Shown here piece after piece: positions 50,351 to 62,148 of a stretch of 64,000 bases of DNA (positions are counted from its first letter, which is position 1; every line of letters begins with the position of its first letter). Under the pieces are notes generated by a model. The model did not search any database and was not told the origin of the DNA. It was given only the letters and a program-made list of their open reading frames with translations. The translations under genes and the position numbers were made by a program. The stretch lies in the NCBI RefSeq assembly GCF_901709675.1, contig NC_051106.1:9808001-9872000 (forward strand), written 5' to 3'. Origin of the DNA: Syngnathus acus. Taxonomy: Eukaryota; Chordata; Actinopteri; Syngnathiformes; Syngnathidae.

Positions 50351-53300
50351 TGTGCTCTGCAATATGTAATGTCATTACTGTGATGGGATTGGGTAAGCCC
50401 ACATCTTGTAAATGACTGCTCTGGTGACAGAACAGATAACTGGTCAGCTATAAACTTCAAGTCAGCGCAGTTATGCAGCCGCATAAAATGATTATAGCTC
50501 TCTAACCATGAGCAGACTTACATTTTCTGTTCTTTCAGCAAAGGATTATCCTGATCTACTTAGGGGAAATGGGATTTCACTAACTGTACATGGTGAGAAG
50601 CTGGGAAATGCCAGATGTCATTTTTCTATGGTGTCACATTGAATTTTGAACTGCAGGAAAATCTGCAGACTCAAAATGTTTTTCCTTCATCATTGCATGA
50701 TGAAAAGAACTTGCCTCTTTGATCCGAGGAAGTGCGGTTCTTTTGGAGAAAATCGGACAGGATGGCATAGCGTTTCGGGATCTCACCGTTTCTTTCTAGG
50801 ACAATTGGGCACATAAAGTGGTGAAAGTTGTTCTGACATTGCCTTGCCCACCTGTGCTTTTAAGAAAGAGGTAGGCGTAAATAGCGACAACTCTCCTCCG
50901 GAATACATTTGAATGCAGTTCCACTTCAATGCAAGGCTATTAGACCTTTTTCTTTTCCTGGAAATATTTCCAAGCGCTAACAAGGGCGCAATGATGAGAA
51001 AAGGTTTGTCAGGGCTTCCAAGGGTTACAGGCACAATAAAGTGAAATCTATCTATTTGATGGTTGTAAAAGCAATGATGTTGGAAGCATTTTCGCAATAA
51101 CACATCTTCAGTCTGTGATTTTTAACAATTTTTTAATTGGGGCTACTGTGTTACAAAATGGTGAGAGAAATCTCATAGCTGTGTTTCCTGTTGTATGTGC
51201 AAGATAAAAATACAAAGCAACAATTTCATGCTATATTTCCATCATGGATCACAGCAAGCAGAAAGTTGACATTAGTTTTCGTCACGCAAATTTTGCATGA
51301 CTTGAGAGACATATTTGTCTCTCCTAAAAATTTGGTTCAATTGTGAACTGTGCGATCTCAGGGGCATTGGACCTAAGAAAGAAATTAGATCTGTCGGCTT
51401 TCCGGCTTGTTATACTGACAAACAATTGAGAAAATAGTACATCCATTCATCCATCGGCTGAAAGCTTTGGAAATTGGCTAGCTGTTACGTATCATATACA
51501 GTAAATGCTTGCATTTTTCAACACTTTTCAAGAGCTCATCGTTTTTTTTGTAAAAGGATTTTTTTTTCTAATTTGTTAAACGTTCTGTGGCAGGTAGGAC
51601 TAATTCAAAAGGAAGACCGAGGCATATTTTCCCAGACACATTATAAATTGAATTTCCCATTGTTCTATTGATACTAATTTGTGTAAGCATCATCATTATT
51701 GAAATATGCTACCATCCATATTAGGCCCAATAAATTTAGTCAAACCGTGGAAGATGTCATTGTATGAGAAATTAGCTTGTTCACTGACTGTTGTGGCCTA
51801 ATGGATTCCCGTTTGTTAATTTTAGTCCTCTGCTAAGGGAACAGAATACAAAGAAGCTGGCTCATGTTTTAAGCAGAGTCACATGCTGTGATGCAACATC
51901 AGAGCTAAGGCAGACACAGGACTGGAGTTTAATTCGACCCATTCCTCGCCGGAGCTTCTCGGCGAACAATGACGTGACGCAACTTTTAGAAAACTGTCTT
52001 GACCAAAGGATGATGTCTTCCACCTACATTCAGCCCTTTGGAAATTTGGATGGGATTTATTTCAGGATTTGAAGGGAGGAAACTATCTTTGAAGTGTTTA
52101 TCACTGGGGTCGGCCAGAAACCTCCTATATCACAATTTCATAAAGACACACTATGGCAAATACAGTGCAAGAAAGACTTTGGAGCTTCTACTCAAGCGCT
52201 AGGTGAATGAGTCTGTTAAATAGAGCAGGGAACAGGTGAGAACAACAAGATGACTCACACAATGGCTCACAGGAAATGACTCTTCTAGATAAGTGCATGA
52301 AATGAGCAGAATAAGAACATTATTAAAGCAGCAACATTTAAGGAGCTAACACAGCGCTTTTGGTTGACATTTATTTTGAAAGGCAGATTGATGCAATTCT
52401 GTAAAAAAAAAGACCTTTTGAGAAATAAAATGCACAAAAGCAAGCAAACAGATGGATGAGCACTTGGTCGTCATCAACACATGAAAAGTTTTTTTTCATT
52501 TTAATCCTATTTCATTCATCCTATTGTGTCCTGAAAGCTACTGTCATTCTTGATAGGGATGACCTGAAGCCATCTGGTGTACATGAAAAGTAGGATTACA
52601 AGGCAGGTCATGTCAACCTCTTCAATGATTGAGAAGTGGAATGCCCTGCCCAGCCAATGATGGTGATGATTGTAGAAAATACCCTCAAGCAACCACAATT
52701 ACCACAAACAACAAAGTATCTCTTTGGGGAAAAAAAGGTTTGGTGGAAAAAGAAATATAATGCCTGTTTTGTGGGAGGTGCAAACTATATATCACCACAA
52801 TATATCAACCAAAATAAATGACAAAATATAATATAGATTGTTGTTTGTCTTGTGAAAAATAGTTAATAATAATTGTAAGTTGATTTGGATTTATTCAAAA
52901 CAGAATAAAGGCCATTTTGTGGAGGAGGTTTCGGTTAAACATGTATGCTATATTGTAAAGCCTTTGCCTGTGCTGGTGTAAACGATACAACCGTATGTAA
53001 GAGCAGGCAGGCTGCGTCAAGTCAGTTTGATGTGAGGCATTGTGTGGAAAATTGCCGATGCTGCCATTGAGAAGGATGTATTGTCATGTAGCATGCTTCA
53101 ATAGATTGCAAAATAGGACTAACCACTGTTGACAATACAAGTGATGACCTACGTATACAGTGTTTACTCTGTGAGGGTTGGGCTGAGCAAATGCCTTGAA
53201 TGCATCATCCTTCGACGTACTTGCCAAAGATTAAAAATATACATATAATACATTTTGTTTTCAAGTTTCAGATACAATGCCGGGTCACAAAGGTAGCGAT

Positions 53301-54147
53301 CGCATTATTATTGAGTACGCAATTATAATTTCTCTCTTAATAAAAGTTTTTATTTTAAACTGACTGACTAAACATACCTGATCAGTATCAAGCAGTCTGA
53401 AGAGATTTGTTATTTCTTCATCTGGCACTGCAATGGATTATTTAAATAGCAGAACATCTTTATTTCAATGAAAAACACATACAATGGCTTGGCTCTAAGA
53501 CAGCAGGTAAAGTTTCTTAGAAATGAATAGTGTCCAGGCAATTTCCTCTGGGATGCATTCAGGGTTTTCCAATTAGCATCTTTCTACAATTGTAAACATT
53601 CACAATTGATTTGTCAACTGTTCGTTGTCCATATAATTCTTAATTTTGTCCTTGCCTGAATCTTCACGCTCGCATTTTGCTAGTTGCAATTCACATATAC
53701 TTGCATAAATGATTCTCGAAATCTGATGATAAAACTAGTGCAACATAAAAACTATCCTGCAATAACGCCTAGTGTTCACTTTTTATCGAGTCTTTTGGAG
53801 AGATTATTTTAACGGTCATGGGAGGATGCAATTTGTGGCGCTATAAACTGGACTGGGCTATATCATAAGATGTTTTCCCATCACATTTATATGAACGAGC
53901 ACTGTTATGGCGGACTGCCTCGTGTTTACAACCTCAACTGTTGTCATTGAGGTCTTGTTTGTTTAAAGTAAGCCACCCTGGCTATAATACAGCAAGAACA
54001 TTCACTTGTCTCAAACGTTGTGACGCTGCCATGGTCTTGTTTTTTCCCTCACCTCGAGAAAGAATCGAGTTGTTATGTACGTTTCGTGGCAGTCTCTAAA
54101 ATGTTATGGGCCAGATAAACATGATGGCCTAACAAGTGTGTTATCAG

Positions 54148-54201
54148 AGAGAGGGAGAGACAGACAGACAGATGGACAGACAGAGCAAGAGAGAGAGAGA
54201 A
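54148..54201. repeat. GA / CAGA compound repeat
   Basis: Alternating GAGA and CAGACAGA runs, purine-rich on the plus strand. Confidence 0.8.
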
Positions 54202-55220
54202 ATCCAGCAGGGTTTTATTCCAGGGTCAGTGTGACAGTTTGACAATTTTGAAGATTTGTTTTTGTGCGTGAAATAGAATCATTTGTCAGTTTCTTTTGAA
54301 CACACAAAAAAACTAAGCACCAGGGGAAAATGCAAATTCTAAACCTATTTCTTTCCCCTTCAGGCCAGACTTCATATTTGCAGTCAGAAATCGAAGCAAT
54401 CAAACTATGAGGATTAGGCCACCGGAGGAAGACGTACGTGGGTATGTCGCTGAATTCTTTGTCAAATATTTGAGAGCTACATGCATCAGCAGATTGAGAA
54501 AGACAAAATAGGCTCCAGAACCCTGAAAAGGATAAGTAGCGTTGCCGTCTCCATTGCGGCTCATTGGCCTCGCCATCTGCGCTCATAGCCATATTGTGTC
54601 CGGGGACATTTCTTGAGTGACGACGGCTCCAAAAATGCCCCCACCCATGAGGCTTGGCGATTTTCTTGAAATAAATACTGTGCGCGACTCATTTCTATCG
54701 TCATCCCTAATTTTATCTTTGGCTGATGACTAATGTTCATGCATTGCACAATCCATTGACTTCAGAACCCTACCCAGGTTTATGTTTAATATTTACACCA
54801 AGCCTGACTCTAAAATGTGAGTTTTGCAATGACTGGATCACTCGCGCCTCAATAATATACGCATTTATTAGCCAGCTTGGATCTCGTTTGAATAATTCAG
54901 CATCGCATTGGCAAAAGTGTGGGGAATAACATAAGCAAGGTCTGCCAGCACTTTGCCGGCTTTTCAACAAACGATATTCATCTCAACGGCCACCCTTGGC
55001 AGGTATGCACACAAACACACACAGGGACTCCAGCAGCAGACCCGCTGCACTTCACTCGCTGTTGTCCGCTGGGCAGAACTCAAGGTCGGGTCAGCCGAGG
55101 TCGCTGCTCCATCCCGGTGGGAGAGTCTCGGCTCATGAAAATGGAAATGCAGGTCTTGAGTGGTGATAAGAGTGTGTTGATGAGCCAAAGTCATTTGTAT
55201 GGCCATGGAAATTAGCACAC

Positions 55221-55641
55221 ATAGAAATTCGTGGCGGCTCGGTAGAGCACTGGGTAGCACGTCCGCCTCACAGTTAGGAGGGTGCGGGTTCGATTCCACC
55301 TCCGGCCCTCCCTGTGCGGAGTTTGCATGTTCTCCCCGGGCCCGCGTGGGTTTTCTCCGGGCACTCCGGTTTCCTCCCACATCCCAAAAACATGCTTGGT
55401 AGGCTGATTGAAGACTCCAAATTGTCCCTAGGTGTGAGTGCGAGTGCAAATGGTTGTTTGTCTCTGTGTGCCCTGCGATTGCAAATGGTTGTTTGTCTCT
55501 GTGTGCCCTGCGATTGGCTGGCAACCGGTTCAGGGTGTCCCCCGCCTAATGCCCGATGACGGCTGGGATAGGCTCCAGCGCACCCGCGACCCCCGTGGGG
55601 ACTAGGCGGTTCAGAAAATGGATGGATGGATAGAAATTCGT
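55221..55641 (+). mobile_element. full-length tRNA-derived SINE with perfect 12-bp target-site duplication
   Basis: The body is 55233-55629. The 12-mer atagaaattcgt is present at 55221-55232 and 55630-55641. The head ggcggctcggtagagcac... is tRNA-like and has a perfect polymerase III B box, GGTTCGATTCC, at 55287-55297. The middle contains the widely repeated fish segment with catgttctcc and ggtttcctcccac, and the tail is GGAT repeats. Perfect duplications indicate a fairly recent insertion. A 35-bp internal segment is doubled (see 55446). The long minus frame across it is repeat sequence. Confidence 0.92.
55446..55515. repeat. perfect 35-bp tandem duplication inside the SINE
   Basis: 55446-55480 and 55481-55515 are identical. 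The SINE copy at 19225-19503 has one unit, so the doubling is either specific to this copy or marks a subfamily. Confidence 0.9.
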
Positions 55642-56927
55642 ATGGCGTTGACCAGAAGAAGGCGGGAGTTTACGCCCTGCTTTTGGCTCATTTATTCATC
55701 GTGCGATAGAAAATAACACAGGGTGTTCACAAAGTCACTTGACAACTGAAAAGGAAATGCTAATTAATCTGACCGAGTGAAGAAATATATGGAGAAGGGA
55801 CCCTTTCGGATGATGGGTGCCGAGGTTGTCTGCCAAAGAATTTTTAATGACTGAAGGGAAATCACTCTAATACCTGTCCTGTAGATTTGAAAAAAGTTTT
55901 TTTTTTTTTTTTTTTTTTGTAAAGCTGCCACAGTAACTGCAAATTTGAACAAAGTCTTTTGCACCATGAGCAGCAAGTGCAAATCAGGCAGGATAGTGGA
56001 GCCTGCCAAGTAAGTTATGTATGCCATGCATTATTTATTGATAAAGCATCCAAATAAACTGGAGTTGTCTCACACTAGGAAAAAATGCTGTTAAGTTTTT
56101 GTACACAACACGCACTCACACAAATTCATGCATTTTAAAAACAAGAATGACATCTATTTTAAATAGACACCATTTTAACAATTAATTTTAATAACAATAA
56201 TAATTCATTTGAATCATTTTGATTTAAAGAGGTAACAAAAACAAGTTGAAGTCAGCTGAGAGGTTTCATGACGCCGTGCCGAGATACGATGCCCGCCGCG
56301 GTATAGCCGTTGTAGTAAAAACACCTTGGGAATACGCTAGGGATCATGACAGGAAGTGTTCTCCCCAGACCAATTGTATCGGGGAACAAAAGATATCTGG
56401 CTCAAATACAAACACTGGTAGTTACACAGAAGTCAACAAAGTCAGCCTCCTAAACAGGTCCTGAGAGAGAAAGCGCAGCACCTCCTTGAAGGTGTGACAA
56501 CAAACAAGCTATCCACAATAGTTTTTATTTGTAAAGTATAGCCACCTAATTGTTTCTAGGTCCCATACTGAACCACATAACAAAATATATTGCCATGTCC
56601 ATTGAAGCTCAAAAATCAATAATACGAATGAAACGTCTTAGAGCTGGCATGTCACTTCAAATCATTTCCCCCTGCTCCATTTTGAGTCGGGCGTCTGCTC
56701 TGCCATTGCCTCCGGTAAAATTCCAAACTTAAAATGCTTGTGTGGAGCAAGCATTCTATATTGTGTAGGAAGCAACATGTCAAAACACTGTCATAGCTCC
56801 ATTCTTCTGCATTTTTTATCACGTGTGCAAGTGGGAAAATAAATAGGCCATTGTCTGACGAAAAACATTTTCAACAGTTTGTTGCAGTTCAACCATGGTA
56901 GGCGGACAAGGTCAAATTTATTATTAA
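55642..56927. other. gene-poor stretch
   Basis: AT-rich, with a poly-T run near 55895-55918. No exon supported. Confidence 0.5.
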
Positions 56928-57500
56928 TTCATTTATTATGTATGTAGTGCTTCACATATCGATCTACTTTTAGATATAGCTAAGGATCTGACCTTTGACC
57001 TCACCGCCTTCCAGCCTATCTGCCAAAATGCAGACATTGAAGCTCTCCATGAAGTCGTCTCGCGTTTGAAACGATTGAATTTCCTTCGATATGTTGTCAG
57101 AAACCTTGAGCTGTCAAGTGATGGTGAGAATCGGATCGCATCTACCCTCAGTGTAGTCCCATCATCATTCTGCGCGTCTCCAACTCCAGAAGCTTGCCTA
57201 GGTGCTCCATGAAAGGTTCTCTTTAATCATGTCAACTGCCCGCCGCGTGAACCCTACAGTATATTTGATGAAGATGTCAACACTGATGCAGGCGATCATT
57301 TGCTTGCCATCCTCCGCACCAGTCTTCGTAGCATGACAGCGGATTCACAAATGGAGCCATTTCAAGATTAAGAGCTTTCCCTCCAAACCCTGACAGCGTA
57401 GCCTTTGAACGGACAGCTTCATCTATCAATGTTCAAGTACAAAATATTGCAAACTCAAACATTCAGCATGTCGCGCACACCTGCTTGCTGTGTCGTATGA
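56928..57500 (+). pseudogene. decayed coding sequence of unknown origin
   Basis: One plus frame is open from 56928 to 57209, and the same frame continues past a TGA at 57210-57212 to a TAA at 57369-57371, then past it with a further stop near 57400. The text reads like protein (AFQPICQNADIEALHEVVSR, LKRLNFLRYVVRNLELSSDG, then EPYSIFDEDVNTDAGDHLLA and ILRTSLRSMT). It is mixed-polarity and more G+C-rich than its surroundings. There is no in-frame ATG at the start. Keeping one frame across three stops suggests a pseudogene, a decayed exon or an old element. I do not recognise the family, and a chance frame is possible. Confidence 0.35.
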
Positions 57501-60380
57501 ATGCAGAAACCCGTGTGCGAGCGAGGTTGTGTGTTGCAGATATACTACATACACTCTAGAGGCATTTTGAAGATATGGGCAATCTAGTTATTCCCTGATA
57601 TTTGATTGGTCGCAAGTGATTCACATCAGACTAGTTGTGTCCAGTAGCAGGGGCTTCATCAGACGGGCTGTGATGTCTCAGCTCTACTTTGTATTGATTT
57701 GCTGTAAATACTTTGGAGTGAAGGAAGAGTGCAACTCTGTATTCCTCCCACTGAGTTTCCTTTAATTGGAGTACATCTCCCCTCTGGAAATCTGTCCATT
57801 GTCGCTAATGGTGTGTTCCGTTCAAAGCGGGAGATTGGTCGTAAATGCGATGACATTGCACAAGAATAGTCTCAAACCTGGACTTAAGACTTTTGACCTC
57901 ATAATTAATTTCAAACTTGTGCATTTGTGCCAGCTAATTATTAGCGTGTGTGGTGTACTCTGGATTGGTGGTTGACGTTCGTTTTTGGTTTGTGTACTTT
58001 GTCATAGCGTGACGACCCCCTCACTTAGGTTGTGTTGATCATTCTCTCAAAGGAGAAGAGAAAGAAATGAAAGGAGAACAAGCTTACATTCTTTGCAGCA
58101 ATGTTGTACACACTGGCAAATGTGGCTCATGCTTTGTATCATTGCGTCCCTATGAAATATGCACACACCATGTGAGCCAGACCTTTCAGAAAGACCTTTT
58201 CATCTAATCATTAGTATTTCAATAATTAATCCCTAAACCTATTTTAGTTTCTCTTTCACGTTGCAGTTCACTCCTACAAAACGACAGTAAATAAATAAAT
58301 CGCTTCTTTTCCCCCCCATTGCAATTGGTAGCGTTAAACCCAACTAATTCCCTCAAGTGAAATTTCCAAGAAAAATACAGATGGAAATTTCAACTCCATT
58401 TTCCATTGCTAAATTAAATGGTGGAAATGCAGTGGAGAGTTTGTAATTAACTTGACTTAAATTGGTTTCAGTCTTCTCATGACTTATGTTCCCTTTTCTA
58501 TATTACTTTGTAACTTATGTGAGAGGGACGTCTGTCAATCCTTGTTTCACTTTTCCCATCTCATTTCACAGAATAAGTTATCATTCAGAGGTTCTCCAGA
58601 ATTTCATCAGAAATGTATTAGCATGGAATACTGTCTTGATTTATTGTCACTGGTCAAATTGAATGGGATGTTTTCAATGTGCTTACAGCTTTTAATGATA
58701 TTTTTAGATACATTTGAGATATTTCACCGATAAATATAACATTTCTAGCAGTCCAGCAGTGTAACCCTGAGGTTACCTTGTTCAGAAAGTTTGCAGGAAA
58801 TGAATTCTAAAGAGAAATACAGCTGAGATTAAAAAACTGGAGACAGGATAAAGCTTGTTATTTTCAACTCCTGTCGCGAAGCAAGTGAGATTTAATGGCA
58901 CCTCAATAGACGGCCATAAAAGTAGATTTGAAAATCTCCTTGTTGAGAGTCAAAGGCACAGTGCTGAAATGTCACTCTTTTTTTTTTAGGAAAGTATGTG
59001 ATTTCAGATACTATATTTCATGGACATTGTTGCACGTTGACACCCCATAGGAAGGGATGTCTCATTCCCCCCAAAAATAATATGAATATTCTCAGGATAG
59101 TAAGTAAAACCCATTTATTTACGACAGACATCTATTTTGGAGGAAGAAATTCAGGATTGCAAGTCGAGGTATTATATGTGCTGTGCAGTGTAGGTCATCT
59201 CCAGTGCATCACATTTTGAAAGCCCAATAAGAACACACATGGTGATTATTTTTCTCATCATGTGTGAAGTCTCTCACATTTAATTTCTTTTTCCTTCATT
59301 TTCAATGGGCTTTTATTGAGAGTTGACTTGTTGACGACAGATGGCTGGCCGTAATGAATGCAGATAGACAAGTGACGCAGATAAAAGCTGGATGCAAGGT
59401 GGTAGGTAAGCAATGGGGCTGACTGGAATTCAGATTAAAACAAATCGTAAGTGATTCAAGTTTTTAAGCTCCAAGGATAGCGAAAGAATCATCTGGCAGG
59501 CCAACAGATGGTTGAACCTTTTACAAATGCTGCCTATAATGATGTGGATTAGGTGTGAAACGCTGATTTCATATATATGTATACATAAATGTGCTCGAAG
59601 AAAATATTGTAGATTTCAATATTAATAATGAATACAGCGCAACTCGATAATTGACTCATATCATTCACTTGTGTTTCCACGCAACAAATCTGAGTGCGTG
59701 CAGCAGTAGCTGATGAATGTTGCAAATCATTCCCTCATCACAGAATGTGCTCTCTTCTGTATTTGTAGGTGCGGTAATTGTAAAAAATGAACTCACTCGA
59801 GAGTTTTATTTGATGCTTTTCTTCCACGTATGAATTACAATTAATTCCTGGCTGAAGGGTCCTCCTGGAAGACGAATGACTTTTCTTTTCCGGTACACAT
59901 TGCACTAATCTTTGCCAAGGAATTAATGTTATGCAAAGAGCTGCTGACTGCAGAATATTTATCCCTGCACAAAAAACACGATGTGATTTTGTTTTGTTCT
60001 GATAACGTGATTCATTAGGCAATAACCAAACGGGGCCAAGCCTATAAAATATCCACATTACCTTGTGATTTGTTGTATGTGAGAGGCAAAACTGAAATCC
60101 AATTGTAAAGATGTGAAATTGCGAATATATCATAGTGAATCACCTTGAAAAAAATGATACAAAGAGGCATTGTATACAATTTGTAAACATATTTCCTGTG
60201 TTTGTGTACTGTATTAAAATACAATGTGTACAAGATATATATGTCATTGAATGCACTGTACACAATATGCACACATTTTGTGTATATTTGTGTCAGATTC
60301 ATTTAATAAACATACTTCTTGTGCTTTTGTGCAGTATTAAAAACAAAAATAGACTGATATAACACTTTGAATGTAATGGT
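57501..60380. other. gene-poor stretch
   Basis: No supported exon or repeat of note. Confidence 0.5.
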
Positions 60381-60463
60381 GAGCCGGAGCGGAGCAGGAA
60401 TCCCGCGTGCAACCTCTGCACTGTGAGTTAGATGCGCTAACCAGTGTTCCACTGTGCCGCCCC
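60381..60463 (-). mobile_element. SINE head fragment (tRNA-like), reverse orientation
   Basis: On the minus strand it reads ggcggcacagtggaacactg followed by gttagcgcatctaactcaca, the tRNA-like 5' head of a fish SINE related to the one at 55233. The B box is decayed (gggattcc) and the body is missing. Confidence 0.65.
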
Positions 60464-62071
60464 AGATGGAATTAAACTTTTTTTATTCCAGTGAGTGATC
60501 TTACCTTGTCTGAGCGTTAGATAATATATTGGTCTTAAAAAAAGATTTAGGTGTGCTCCAAGCTGCCTGACCCCGTGTTCAAAAGACTTCATTTTGTCTG
60601 GTCTCCAGTGTAAATAGCTCACTCGCAGTATATTGATGGAATGAGCGGCTGACTTTGTCAACCTTCCCATTAAATCCCTAAGCATAAAAACCTTCAAATA
60701 TTAGCCTTCTCTGTGACTGATATTTGATCAAAAATGCGGAAAGCTCATGGAATACCTCGTAGGCTGTACTGAAAGGATGATGACAGAAATAAAAGTACGC
60801 ACGGAGAATGATTTGTTGGTCGGTAGATGAAATGTTGTGCGATTAAAATATTGTACTTTAAGGGTGTCATCATTTTTTGTTGTGTTGATACCTCGGGGCC
60901 AACGGTGAGCGTGAATTTACTTACCATGACAATTGGGAGCCTTGGGGCTTGTGTGTTGAGCAGAGCCTCCGATTTGATTGAGAGAGTCAAAAAAAAACCC
61001 TCTTAAGTTCACATAGCTAGATTGATTGCACTTTCCCTTGTGGGGCACTTCATTGCTAAACCACAGAATTAAACTTGTCAATTAGTGTGTGTGGATCAAT
61101 ACATACAAATAACCTCCATCCATGGCTGACATTCTGGTCTGCATTAAATAACATAACAGCACTTGCTCAAACAACCTCAAGTTGGAATGCAGCTAAATTT
61201 TCAAATGTAGACATACAAGACCTGAATGCTTGCAGGAAAACAAATAAAACTGCAAATGAACAGAGAACAGACAAATACCAAAACTGGAAGACGCTTTATG
61301 TAGAACTGGAAAGCAAATACACATCACAGGGTGCAAGATGACTTTTGACCCCCTGATATGTCAACCATCCTGGATAGGATATCATTCCAAATCATTGGGG
61401 TTTGCGCTTGGCTGTTTGAAAATGATGCAAGAAATTGGAAATGTCAGCACACAGAAAATAACATCTCTATTGATTTACCTTCTTTAATTTCATTGTCCCG
61501 AGTTTGAGGAATAACCAGACTCAATTTTTGTCCAAGAGTGCAATTGTACTTCAACAACCAAATATATAAAAACAATATATTTAAAAAGAAAATTAGGCCA
61601 TAAGCATTATCGGATACACTCAACTTGAACCTTTAATCCAAGCTTGTAAATTTGAGAAATGCAACTGTCAGAGTACAAGCACTTTTCATTATTTGCTGAT
61701 GAAGTAGAGTTGGATACAGCAGCAGCATTCACCTGATTTAGCCTTTTTTTTTTTTTTTTTTACTTTGTCCCCCATGTGCCAACAAAGCCGGACGCGAGTC
61801 TTTGAATATTTTATGGCTCATGGAGACTTCTGGAGCTTTGCCCAGTACTGCCGTGTTTGATAGTGTAGCACTTAGCAAAGGCTACTAGCGCATAGCTCCA
61901 GCATCTGTTGTAACAAAGTTTTGGAGCAATAACTTTTATTATGGATGCAGTCTATTGGGTTGAGCAGGATTAGACTAGTAGATTCCACTTGGTATTTCTG
62001 TCTACTTTAGCATCACATTAGATGTATGATGCCTTAGCAGCTAAATGGCAAAATCAAGCCCTTCCTATTGG
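60464..62071. other. gene-poor stretch
   Basis: No supported feature apart from homopolymer runs (poly-T near 61747-61760). Confidence 0.5.
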
Positions 62072-62148
62072 GATCAGCACCATGGACAGCGACCGCACAC
62101 AAGCTAAAGCGCAGCTCGTCTGTGCGGTCGCTGTCCATGGTGCTGATC
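62072..62148. promoter_or_regulatory. inverted pair of RE1/NRSE (REST-binding) motifs in a 28-bp perfect inverted repeat
   Basis: The arms 62072-62099 and 62121-62148 are perfect reverse complements around a 21-nt spacer. Each contains CAGCACCATGGACAGCG, the core of the 21-bp RE1 element (consensus TTCAGCACCANGGACAGCGCC). The full site is at 62073-62093 on + and 62147-62127 on -. Each differs from consensus at two positions (1 and 20). REST/NRSF binds such sites to silence neuronal genes in non-neuronal cells. The target gene is not in the window. Confidence 0.75.

Larger units (their letters stand above)
47579..55220. other. gene-poor stretch
   Basis: About 7.6 kb with no supported exon. 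It includes a (CAC)n run at about 50325-50350, a GA/CAGA-rich run at about 54148-54201, and a tail-like cacaataaagtgaaatctat near 51031. Confidence 0.45.

Noticed and set aside
55233-55300. tRNA gene candidate (perfect B box)
   Set aside because: The head is fused to a SINE body with target duplications and lacks a proper acceptor stem.
54964-55524. 186-codon minus frame
   Set aside because: It runs through the SINE at 55233-55629, and its repeated peptide comes from the 35-bp doubling and fish-wide repeat sequence.
57650-57700. Another CTGATGA on the minus strand
   Set aside because: No stem II followed by GAAA, so not a hammerhead.
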